From an uncultured Pseudomonadales bacterium (GTDB taxonomy: Bacteria; Pseudomonadota; Gammaproteobacteria; Pseudomonadales; Azotimanducaceae): a stretch of DNA of 64,000 nt. The DNA lies in assembly GCA_958296405.1 (NCBI GenBank), contig OY282519.1, positions 3,580,132 through 3,644,131 of the forward strand. Direction: 5' to 3'. Shown piece after piece: positions 25,716 to 33,183 of the stretch. The notes below the pieces were generated by a model, which worked only from the letters and a program-made list of their open reading frames with translations, made no database searches and was not told the DNA's origin. A program made the position numbers and the translations under genes. Each line of letters opens with the position of its first letter. Positions within the stretch are counted from its first letter, which is position 1.

Positions 25716-26594
25716 ATGGGCGAAGCGCATGCGGCTCGGCAAAGCGCGGCGGGAAGCGACGCAGCGCTTGGCCCCAAGGCAAAGCTCCTCGTCTTCATTC
25801 CCGCCTATCGCTGCGAGCAGCAGGTGAGGCGGGTGCTCGATCAATTCGACGCCGCAACGCAGCGGTGGATACACACGGTGCTGCTGGTCGATAACCGCTC
25901 CCCGGATGGCACTTTGGCAGCGGCCATCCGGCACGGCCGGCAACGCCTCAAGCACTGCCGATTCATCGCTTGGCGCAACGCCGGGAACTATGGCTTGGGT
26001 GGCTCGCACAAGGTCGCCTTCGGCTATGGCCTAGAGCACGGCTTTGATTACCTCATCGTGCTGCATGGAGACGACCAAGCCTGCATCCAAGACATGGTGG
26101 CGGCGCTTGAGCGCGGCGCCCACGCAAATGTCGATTGCTTGCTCGGCGCCCGCTTCATGCCCCAGAGCAGCCTAGAGGGCTACTCGCGCCTGCGCACCAT
26201 CGGCAACCGCGTCTACAACCTGCTCTTCAGCGCCGCGGTGGGGCGGCACGTGCAAGACTTGGGGTCCGGCCTGAACCTCTACCGCCTCGCCGCGTTCAAG
26301 AGCCGCCATTACATCAAGTTCCCAGACGACCTCACCTTCAACTATGTGATGTTGCTGGCGAGCTGCCACCTGCGGCAGCGCTTGACATTCTTCCCGATCA
26401 CTTGGCGCGAGGCAGATCAGGTTTCGAATGTGCGGCTCGTGCGCCAAGCAGTGCGCGTGCTCGGCCTGCTGCTGCGCTTCATGGTGTGGCGTGGCGCCTT
26501 TCTCGCCACGGACATGCGCGAGCGGCCAATCGCTGAGTACGCTGGTGAAGTGATGTTTGAAGCCGCGCCGCAAACGACGCCCGCTGCGCCGTGA
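25716..26594 (+). CDS. Family 2 glycosyltransferase
   Basis: A 292-residue GT-A fold enzyme. The nucleotide-sugar site is seen in KLLVFIPAYRC and VLLVDNRSPDGTL, and the DxD-like metal motif in YLIVLHGDDQA. Helices AFGYGLEHGF and the acceptor-side RTIGNRVYN, LGSGLNLYR follow. There are no clear membrane helices until a short hydrophobic stretch near residue 250 (VLGLLLRFMVW). It is the first gene of a long co-oriented glycan cluster, and its TGA overlaps the next gene's GTG start. Donor and acceptor are unknown; transfer onto a lipid carrier is likely from context. Confidence 0.88.
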   Translation: MGEAHAARQSAAGSDAALGPKAKLLVFIPAYRCEQQVRRVLDQFDAATQRWIHTVLLVDNRSPDGTLAAAIRHGRQRLKHCRFIAWRNAGNYGLGGSHKVAFGYGLEHGFDYLIVLHGDDQACIQDMVAALERGAHANVDCLLGARFMPQSSLEGYSRLRTIGNRVYNLLFSAAVGRHVQDLGSGLNLYRLAAFKSRHYIKFPDDLTFNYVMLLASCHLRQRLTFFPITWREADQVSNVRLVRQAVRVLGLLLRFMVWRGAFLATDMRERPIAEYAGEVMFEAAPQTTPAAP

Positions 26595-27475
26595 CGGCGC
26601 GCATCCCCCTCATCTACCTAGTGGCGCTGGCCGGCCTCGTGGTCGCTTGGGCGGCGCCCCGGTTTGAGGACTTGGCCGCAGCCGCCATCCTCGCCCCGGC
26701 CTTGCCGGCGCTCACCGCCGGGGCGCTGTACCTCGCGGCCCATGCGCTGCGCATGTTGCGTCTCGGCCTGTTGGCCTTGGATGAACGCGAGCGGGTGGCG
26801 CCGCTCATCCTGTGCCACGGCCTCACCGCCTTCCCTTGCAGCTTGCTGCCATTCAAGATTGGCGAGTTCCTGCGCCTCGCCGCGTTCTTTCACGTCTTTG
26901 GCTACCGCCGCAAGGCATTGGCCGTGTGGCTGGTGGAGCGCTTCGGCGATCTCGTCGTGTTGACGGCGGTGCTCGCCGGCTTCTTCCTGTTGGAAGGCAA
27001 CATCGCCGCCCAATCCAAGGGCGTGCTCGCGGTGATGGTGCTTGGCATCTCGTTGGCGCTGTTCTCGCTCTTTGCGTTGTCCAAACTGCTCTACTTCCTG
27101 AACCACCACCTCGTGCTGAGCGGCCGCCGGCAACGGCGAGACCTGCACATTCTGCGCGCCGGCGAGTTCTTGTTCGGCTTGGAGGCGGAAGTGCGCAACT
27201 CCATCCGTGGCCGCTGGGTCGCCTTCCTCTTGCTCTCAGTGTTTGTGTGGGCTTTGGAACTGCTAGCCTTCTGGCAATTGCTGGCCACCTTCACCCATCA
27301 GGAAGCGAGCTTGGGCGCCATGTTCGCCGATGGCTTTCTGGCCGGCTTCTCCACGAACGGGCAGGGCTTCGCGCCGAGCTTTGAGGCGCACCGCTCAGCA
27401 ACCCTCATCGCGCTGGCCGCGCTGGCGGCATTGCCGCTGTGGTCCATGCGCCGACGCGGCGCAGCCACGCCATGA
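26591..27475 (+). CDS. Flippase-like/LPG-synthase-type integral membrane protein
   Basis: A 294-residue polytopic membrane protein with about 7-8 hydrophobic helices (for example LIYLVALAGLVVAWA, DLVVLTAVLAGFFLL, AVMVLGISLALFSLFAL). The central LLPFKIGEFLRLAAFF and WLVERFGDLVVL segments are the signature of the lysylphosphatidylglycerol-synthase transmembrane (AglD/UPF0104) family. Members lacking a C-terminal transferase, as here, are often found in glycan loci and are suspected lipid-linked sugar flippases. GTG at 26591 overlaps the preceding stop (GTGA), and its own stop overlaps the next ATG, indicating translational coupling. Confidence 0.82.
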   Translation: MTARIPLIYLVALAGLVVAWAAPRFEDLAAAAILAPALPALTAGALYLAAHALRMLRLGLLALDERERVAPLILCHGLTAFPCSLLPFKIGEFLRLAAFFHVFGYRRKALAVWLVERFGDLVVLTAVLAGFFLLEGNIAAQSKGVLAVMVLGISLALFSLFALSKLLYFLNHHLVLSGRRQRRDLHILRAGEFLFGLEAEVRNSIRGRWVAFLLLSVFVWALELLAFWQLLATFTHQEASLGAMFADGFLAGFSTNGQGFAPSFEAHRSATLIALAALAALPLWSMRRRGAATP

Positions 27476-28932
27476 ACCGCCACATCCACATCGTGTTTGA
27501 CGACCGCGAGCTGGTCAGCGATGCCTTGCGCCGGTTGGTGGGAGACCGCCGCTATGGAGACATCGTGTTCCAGCGCCGGGCGGTGTTCGAGCACTTCCGC
27601 GCCGCCTTGCCGGCGTGGGCCGCCGGCAAGCTGCTGCGCCTGACGGACGCCGAATCCGTCGCGAGCCTGCGCTCGACGCTGGAGCGAGGCAGCGACGACG
27701 CCGCGGTGCTCATCGTCTGCGCCCGCGCCGCGGTGCCGAATCAAAGCGCGTTGACGCAACTCATCGAACGCCTGCCCTACGCGAAGGAGAGCTTTGCGGA
27801 CCGCTTGTACAGGCCGCTGATCGTGTTCCTGCACGACGCCCATGGCCTGATGGAACAGTGGCAGCGCTTCGAGCAGGCGCCGCTCAGCGCTTGGGAACAG
27901 CCTTGGCGGGGCTACGCGCGCCTTGAATCCGTCACCGGGCAAGACTTGGGGGACTTCAACCAGTTCCTCACGCTCTTCGCCGCCTCCACCGCCACGCGGC
28001 ACTTCAACCGCCTCGAGACGGATCAATACCACTGCGTGAAGTCATCCACGGATCGAGACAAGATTGCGGCGGAACACAAGTTTTACACCTTGGTGCCGGA
28101 AGCGATGCGGCCGTGGCTCGTGCAGCCGTTCGATTTCCAAGACGACGGCGCCAAGGCTTCGTATCGGATGCTGCGCTACTACATGGCGGATGCGGCCTTG
28201 CCTTGGGCGCATGGCGCGTTCGATGCGGATAGCTTTGCGGCGTTCCTTGAGCGCTTGTTCTTCTTCTTGGCCGAGCGCCCGCGCCGCCCCTGTGACGGCG
28301 CGCAAGCCAGCGCCATGGCTGAGGAATTGTTCGTCCAGAAGCCCACGGCGCGGATAGAGCAGTTCCTGGCGGACGACGCCGGCCGGCGCATCGATGGGCT
28401 GGCGGCCAACTTGCCGCTTGCCGGGCTGGACGCGGCAAGCCAATTGGAGCGCTACCTCAAGCTGTATGGCCAACACCAACGGCAGATGACGCTCGACCAC
28501 GCGGTGATCGGCCACGGCGACCCATGCCTTTCCAACATTCTCTATGACCAGAGCAATCAGCTGCTGATGCTGATCGACCCGAAGGGTGCATGCGACGCGG
28601 AAGCGCTGTGGACAAACCCCTTGTATGACTACTGCAAGGTGTCGCACAGCGTGCTCGGCGACTACGACTTCATCAATGGCGGCATGTTCGACTTGGCCTT
28701 GGATGCAGACAACGCACCCACCCTGCGGCTGATGAACTACCCGCATCACGCGGCGCTGCAGGGCATCTTCAAGGAAGCCGCACACAAGACGCCGTATGAC
28801 TTCCGCGCACTGCGGCTCGGCGAGGCGTCCTTGTTCCTCTCCATGCTGCCCCTGCACTTGGACTATCCGAGCAAGGTGACGGCATTTCTCCTGCGCGCCA
28901 AGGAGATACTCGACGAGGTTGAACGTGGCTGA
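27472..28932 (+). CDS. Aminoglycoside-phosphotransferase-fold small-molecule kinase
   Basis: A 486-residue protein with a protein-kinase-like APH domain in the second half. The catalytic loop VIGHGDPCLSNILYD (near residue 345) and the metal motif LLMLIDPKGA are both clear. The first 180 residues are unrecognised and may be a nucleotide- or sugar-binding domain (VFDDRELVSDAL at the start). Such kinases phosphorylate choline, ethanolamine or sugars before nucleotidyl activation. Its neighbours, a HAD protein and a nucleotidyltransferase, fit a cassette that makes an activated headgroup. ATG 27472 overlaps the previous stop (ATGA). Confidence 0.8.
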   Translation: MNRHIHIVFDDRELVSDALRRLVGDRRYGDIVFQRRAVFEHFRAALPAWAAGKLLRLTDAESVASLRSTLERGSDDAAVLIVCARAAVPNQSALTQLIERLPYAKESFADRLYRPLIVFLHDAHGLMEQWQRFEQAPLSAWEQPWRGYARLESVTGQDLGDFNQFLTLFAASTATRHFNRLETDQYHCVKSSTDRDKIAAEHKFYTLVPEAMRPWLVQPFDFQDDGAKASYRMLRYYMADAALPWAHGAFDADSFAAFLERLFFFLAERPRRPCDGAQASAMAEELFVQKPTARIEQFLADDAGRRIDGLAANLPLAGLDAASQLERYLKLYGQHQRQMTLDHAVIGHGDPCLSNILYDQSNQLLMLIDPKGACDAEALWTNPLYDYCKVSHSVLGDYDFINGGMFDLALDADNAPTLRLMNYPHHAALQGIFKEAAHKTPYDFRALRLGEASLFLSMLPLHLDYPSKVTAFLLRAKEILDEVERG

Positions 28933-29329
28933 AGGCGAGGGCGCCGCGGACGCCTTGCTCGTGGTGGACGTGGACGGCACCCTCTGCGAAGTCAAGGGCG
29001 CGGATCAGTCCTACGCGGACGCCACCCCGAAACAAGACGTCATCGCCAAGCTGCGCGAGTACCATGCGAACGGCTATCGGATACTCCTTTTCTCCTCCCG
29101 CAACATGCGCACCTACGGTGGCAACTTGGGCGCCATCAACAAACACACCGCGCCAACCATGCTGCAGTGGCTGGAGAAATGGGACGTGCCTTACGACGAG
29201 ATCTTGTTCGGCAAACCTTGGCCGCGGCAGAAGGGCTTCTACATCGACGACCGCGCCATCCGCCCAGACGAGTTCGCGCGGCTATCTGAACAAGAGATTC
29301 AAGCACTGCTGACGCCGAAGGCGCCGTGA
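28925..29329 (+). CDS. Small HAD-family hydrolase of capsule-type loci
   Basis: A 134-residue capless HAD protein: motif I VVDVDGTLC with both Asp residues, motif II LLFSSRNMRTYGG, and a C-terminal FGKPWPRQKGFYIDDRAIRPDEF containing the motif III Lys and the DD of motif IV. Proteins of this length and pattern occur in capsule and O-antigen loci, where they are predicted sugar-phosphate phosphatases. GTG 28925 overlaps the kinase stop by 8 bases and has GACGAGG a few bases upstream. It sits between the APH-fold kinase and the nucleotidyltransferase. Confidence 0.85.
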   Translation: MAEGEGAADALLVVDVDGTLCEVKGADQSYADATPKQDVIAKLREYHANGYRILLFSSRNMRTYGGNLGAINKHTAPTMLQWLEKWDVPYDEILFGKPWPRQKGFYIDDRAIRPDEFARLSEQEIQALLTPKAP

Positions 29330-29341
29330 CGGCCACCGCCA

Positions 29342-30076
29342 GTGGATTGCAACATCTTAATCACCATGGCCGGCCGCGGGCAGCGCTTCCGGGATGCCGG
29401 CTTCCGATGCCCGAAGCATGAAATTGAAGCCGGCAGCCGCACGTTGTTCGATTGGGCGATGGCGTCGCTGGAACACTTCATCACCGGCGGGACACGGCTG
29501 ATCTTCGCCTGCTTGCGCGAGCACCGCGCCACAGCCCTGCTCGATGCGCACCGCGCCGCCTGGCCGACGGATGATGTTCATGTGAAAGAACTCACGCAGG
29601 TGACGGAAGGCCAAGCGAGCACTGCCTACGCCTGCCGCCACCTGTGGCGCCCGCAACTGCCCCTGCTCATCTACAACATCGACACCCATGTGGAACCGGC
29701 TTGGCTGTCTCCGACGCACATCACCCCCGGCGCAGACGGTTGGATTCCCTGCGCGCGGCTGCCCGGAGACCATTGGAGCTTCGCGCGCCCCGGCGCCGAC
29801 GGCTGGGTGGTGGAAGTGGCGGAGAAGCGCCGCATTTCGGCGCACTGCTCCATCGGCCTGTATTGGTTCGCCCGGCCGACCGATTTCGCCGCCGCCTACG
29901 AGCACTCGCTGGCGGACACCCCGGACCAACGCGGGGAGCGCTACGTGGCGCCGCTCTATGCGCAGCTCATTGGCTCCAAACGCAAGATCGCCATCTCAAA
30001 CATCCCCGCCGAGCATGTTCATCCGCTGGGCACGCCGGCTGAATTCAAGGCGTTTGCACAACGGGCCGTATCGTGA
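29342..30076 (+). CDS. Sugar/headgroup nucleotidyltransferase
   Basis: A 244-residue GT-A-like nucleotidyltransferase. The N-terminal activation loop MAGRGQRFRDAGFRCPK matches the GxGxRxxxxxxxxPK signature of NTP-transferases, followed by VTEGQASTAYACR and the metal Asp in LLIYNIDTHV. It should couple a sugar or alcohol phosphate with an NTP to give an activated donor plus pyrophosphate. It follows the HAD gene by 12 bases and starts with GTG. The position next to an APH-fold kinase parallels kinase-cytidylyltransferase pairs such as LicA-LicC, but the substrate is not determined. Confidence 0.82.
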   Translation: MDCNILITMAGRGQRFRDAGFRCPKHEIEAGSRTLFDWAMASLEHFITGGTRLIFACLREHRATALLDAHRAAWPTDDVHVKELTQVTEGQASTAYACRHLWRPQLPLLIYNIDTHVEPAWLSPTHITPGADGWIPCARLPGDHWSFARPGADGWVVEVAEKRRISAHCSIGLYWFARPTDFAAAYEHSLADTPDQRGERYVAPLYAQLIGSKRKIAISNIPAEHVHPLGTPAEFKAFAQRAVS

Positions 30077-30125
30077 TGCGCCGACGAACACCGCTGCCGC
30101 AGCTCCAACGCCCCGCCGGCGCGCG

Positions 30126-31586
30126 ATGACAGCAGCGCGGGCGCCTGACGAGGCATCGACGGCACCGCCGTTGGTCGTTGACGTCGATGGCTCATTGATC
30201 CGCGGCGATCTGCTGATCGAAGGGATCGCCCGGCTGCTCTCGGTCTCGCCGCTCAGCCTGTTCGCCCTTCCGTTCTGGCTCGTCGCCGCCGCCGTGAGGG
30301 GCCGTGCCGGCCTGAAGCGCAGGATCGTGGAGGCGGTTCCGCTGCCGCCAGACACGCTGGCGTTGAACCCCGCCGTGCTGGAGGAGATTGCCGCCGCAAA
30401 GGCTGCCGGCCGTTCGGTGTACCTAGCCTCCGCTTCCGATGCACGCGCCGTGTCGCCGCTCGCCAAGACGGTTGGGGCGGCAGGCTGCATCGCCTCGGAC
30501 GGGCGCACCAACCTAGCCGGCGACGCCAAGGCCGCCGCGTTGGTCGCGCGCTTCGGCGAGCGCGGGTTCGACTACATCGGCAACGAACGGCGCGACCTCG
30601 CGGTCTGGAAGCGGTCCCGGCACAGCATCGGGGTCGGTCTTTCGGCGCGTCTCGCGCACAAGCTGAGAGCGCTGGACGGCGGGGCTCAGTTCCTGCCCGG
30701 GCTCGGCGGCGGGCCGCGCGACTGGCTCCGGGCGTTGCGCCCCCACCAATGGGTGAAGAACGTGCTCGTGTTCGTGCCGCTCATCGCGGCGCACGACACC
30801 AACGCCGGGACGTATCTGGTGGCCGCCGGGGTCTTCGCGGCGCTGTCGGCGGTGGCATCAGGCACCTATGTTCTGAACGATCTGCTCGATCTCCCACACG
30901 ATCGCGGGCACCCTGCCAAGCGCCACCGCCCGATGGCGGCGGGAAAGGTGCCGCTGCTGCCGATGATCGGCGTCGGCGCTGCGTTGGCGGCGGGTGGGCT
31001 CGCTTTGGCGTTCTGGCTTTCCACCGCAGCGGGGCTTTGGGTCCTTGCGTATCTGGCGCTGACCTGCGCCTACTCGCTGTCGCTGAAGCGTCGGATTTTC
31101 GTCGACGTGACCGTCCTCGCCATGCTCTATGCGGTGCGTGTCCTCGCCGGTGGGGTGGCGGCATCAGTGCCGCTGTCGCCTTGGCTGCTCGCCTTCTCGC
31201 TGTTCCTGTTCCTCGCCTTGGCCATCGTCAAGCGCCAAGGCGAGCTGACGGGGTCTGGCCGGCCCGCCCGCGGCCGGGGCTATCTCGCCGAAGACCTGCC
31301 GGCATTGGCGGCGCTGGGCGCGGCGAGCGGCTTCGCTTCCGTGGTGATTCTGGCTCTCTACATCCAGAGTCCCGAGACGGGAGAACGCTATGCTAGCCTG
31401 GAGTTCCTGTGGCTGATCTGTCCGCTGCTGCTCTACTGGCTGGGGCGCCTGGCGCTCCTCGCAGGCCGCGGGAGGAACTTCAACGGCCACGGGATAAACG
31501 ATGACCCGCTGATCTTCGCGCTGCGGGATCGGACGAGCTGGCTGACTGGCCTCGGCGTCCTAGCCGCGTTCGCGGCAGCGCTATAA
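30126..31586 (+). CDS. HAD-UbiA fusion: polyprenyl-phosphate phosphoribosyltransferase (DPPR synthase-like)
   Basis: A 486-residue fusion. Residues about 15-190 are a HAD phosphatase-like domain (VVDVDGSLIRGDLL). Residues about 200-486 are a UbiA prenyltransferase with 8-9 membrane helices. The UbiA part has LRPHQWVKNVLVFVPL and the metal motif in NDLLDLPHDRGHPAKRHRP, closely like mycobacterial DPPR synthase (NDVRDVEADREHPTKRFRP). That enzyme joins phosphoribosyl diphosphate to polyprenyl phosphate at the inner membrane. The HAD domain may remove the 5-phosphate from the product, the next step. DprE1 follows at 31720 and DprE2 at 38411, completing the route to polyprenyl-phosphate-arabinose. 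Confidence 0.87.
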   Translation: MTAARAPDEASTAPPLVVDVDGSLIRGDLLIEGIARLLSVSPLSLFALPFWLVAAAVRGRAGLKRRIVEAVPLPPDTLALNPAVLEEIAAAKAAGRSVYLASASDARAVSPLAKTVGAAGCIASDGRTNLAGDAKAAALVARFGERGFDYIGNERRDLAVWKRSRHSIGVGLSARLAHKLRALDGGAQFLPGLGGGPRDWLRALRPHQWVKNVLVFVPLIAAHDTNAGTYLVAAGVFAALSAVASGTYVLNDLLDLPHDRGHPAKRHRPMAAGKVPLLPMIGVGAALAAGGLALAFWLSTAAGLWVLAYLALTCAYSLSLKRRIFVDVTVLAMLYAVRVLAGGVAASVPLSPWLLAFSLFLFLALAIVKRQGELTGSGRPARGRGYLAEDLPALAALGAASGFASVVILALYIQSPETGERYASLEFLWLICPLLLYWLGRLALLAGRGRNFNGHGINDDPLIFALRDRTSWLTGLGVLAAFAAAL

Positions 31587-31719
31587 CATGCGCGTGGTGC
31601 CACCCGCGTCTCCAACCCTGTGCTTTGCCGCCTTTGCCACGCCCACCACAGTGGCTGACGCCGCAGCCCAATAGACCGCAACATCCTCAAACTGGCGGCA
31701 TGTTCCAGCGAAGTTCCGC

Positions 31720-33057
31720 ATGATGCTCTCAGGCTGGGGACGGCATCCGGCTCTCGATTGCCGGCTGGAACGCCTGCGCCGATGGGAGGACCTCCCCGGT
31801 CTGCTGCATCGCGGCACGACGCTGATCGCCCGCGGCAACGGGCGTGCCTACGGCGACGCCGCGCTCAACCCGAATCTCACGCTGTCGACGTTGGCGATGA
31901 ACCGGATGCGGGCGTTCGACGCCGGCACCGGCCTGCTCGACTGCGAGGCCGGCGTGCTGCTCGCGGACATCTTGGAAACCTTCGCGCCACGCGGCTGGTT
32001 CCCGCCCGTGGTGCCTGGCACCCAGCTCGTCACCGTCGGCGGCATGATCGCGGCGGACGTACACGGCAAGAACCACCACGCCGAGGGGACCTTCGGCGCG
32101 CATGTGGAATCGCTGACGCTGGCGGGCGCGGACGGCGCGATGCGGACTTGCAGCCGCGCAGAGAACGCCGATCTCTTCCGCGCCACCCTCGGCGGGATGG
32201 GGCTGACCGGGTTGATCTTGTCCGCGCGCTTTCGCTTGCGGCCGATCGAGACCGCTTTCCTCATGGCGGAGACCTTGGCCGCTCGCAACCTCGACGAGGC
32301 GATGGCGCTGTTCGAGGCGTCCCGCGACTGGCCCTTCAGCGTGGCTTGGATTGACTGCTTGGCGCGGGGCGCCGGGCTGGGCCGTTCGTTGCTGACGCGC
32401 GGCGCGTTCATGGACGCCGGGGCGCTGCCGCCGAGCCTTGCGTCCAGCCCCCTTGTCCCGGCTTCGCGGGGCAAGCTCCGGGTTCCCTTTGATGCGCCGT
32501 CCGCCCTGCCCAACCGGGTCTCGATCGGCTTCTTCAACGAGCTCTACTACCGGCGTGGGCGGAGACGTGTGCGCACCGGGGCGCGGCCGGTTCATTTCGA
32601 CCGCTTCTTCTTTCCCCTCGACCGCATCGAGGCGTGGAACCGCCTCTACGGGCGGCGGGGGTTCGTCCAGTACCAGTGCGTGCTGCCCAAGGGCAAGAGC
32701 GCGGCCGGGGTGGCCGCCCTGCTTGAGTGCGCCGCCGCGTCGGGGCAAGGCTCGTTCCTGGCGGTGCTCAAGCTGTTCGGCTCCGCCGGCGACGGGCTGA
32801 TGTCGTTCCCCATGGAAGGCTACACGCTGGCGCTCGACTTTCCGGTGCGCCACGGCACCGCCGCGCTGCTCGACGGCCTCGACGAGATCACCCACCGCCA
32901 CGGCGGCCGCGTCTATCTTGCCAAGGACGCCCACTGCGCGCCGGAACGGGTGCGCGAAGGCTATCCCCGCCTCGGCGCCTTTGAGGCGGTTCGCGCCGAG
33001 GCGGCCGGCGGCCGGCCCAGGTTCGTCTCCGAACTGTCGCGGCGGCTCGCGTTGTGA
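31720..33057 (+). CDS. dprE1: Decaprenylphosphoryl-ribose 2'-oxidase (DprE1-like)
   Basis: A 445-residue VAO/PCMH-type flavoprotein. FAD-binding segments are LIARGNGRAYGDAALN, VPGTQLVTVGGMIAADVHGKNHHAEG and FGAHVESLTLAGADG, the last two matching DprE1 (GKNHHGVGSFG). The C-terminal FPMEGYTLALDFPV and GRVYLAKDAHC retain the conserved catalytic Lys (AKD). The position equivalent to mycobacterial Cys387, the benzothiazinone target (ICVDF), is Ala (LALDF). It oxidises the 2'-hydroxyl of polyprenyl-phosphoryl-ribose, the first half of the epimerisation to arabinose. The stop (33055-33057) overlaps a GTG that leads into the next gene. Confidence 0.92.
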   Translation: MMLSGWGRHPALDCRLERLRRWEDLPGLLHRGTTLIARGNGRAYGDAALNPNLTLSTLAMNRMRAFDAGTGLLDCEAGVLLADILETFAPRGWFPPVVPGTQLVTVGGMIAADVHGKNHHAEGTFGAHVESLTLAGADGAMRTCSRAENADLFRATLGGMGLTGLILSARFRLRPIETAFLMAETLAARNLDEAMALFEASRDWPFSVAWIDCLARGAGLGRSLLTRGAFMDAGALPPSLASSPLVPASRGKLRVPFDAPSALPNRVSIGFFNELYYRRGRRRVRTGARPVHFDRFFFPLDRIEAWNRLYGRRGFVQYQCVLPKGKSAAGVAALLECAAASGQGSFLAVLKLFGSAGDGLMSFPMEGYTLALDFPVRHGTAALLDGLDEITHRHGGRVYLAKDAHCAPERVREGYPRLGAFEAVRAEAAGGRPRFVSELSRRLAL

Positions 33058-33148
33058 GGGACGTTGACAAGCTGACCGCGCCGGATCTCGCCGCGCGGAC
33101 GGTCGCTGGCACGCCCCTGGCCGCGGGCTGCGCGAGCCCGTCCTTCTT

Positions 33149-33166
33149 GGGGGGGGGGGGGGGGGG
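33149..33166 (+). repeat. Homopolymeric run of 18 G, candidate phase-variation tract
   Basis: Eighteen consecutive G bases lie between a GTG at 33054 (overlapping the dprE1 stop) and the body of the first GT-C gene. From that GTG the reading frame is open through the tract but is out of frame with the transferase. A tract of 17 or 20 G would join the leader to the body, giving residues equivalent to those preceding VTLSS in the tandem paralogue, whose matching sequence (GGGGAGGAGGAGG) is not a pure run. This is the layout of slipped-strand contingency loci in surface-glycan genes. A sequencing artefact in the run length is possible. Confidence 0.75.
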
Positions 33167-33183
33167 TAACTCTGTCCTCCCAG

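Noticed and set aside
24273-26009. 578-codon open frame antisense to the amt gene and the GT2 gene
   Set aside because: Its translation is composition-driven (His/Arg/Gly-rich), with no motif, and both genes on the other strand are clear.
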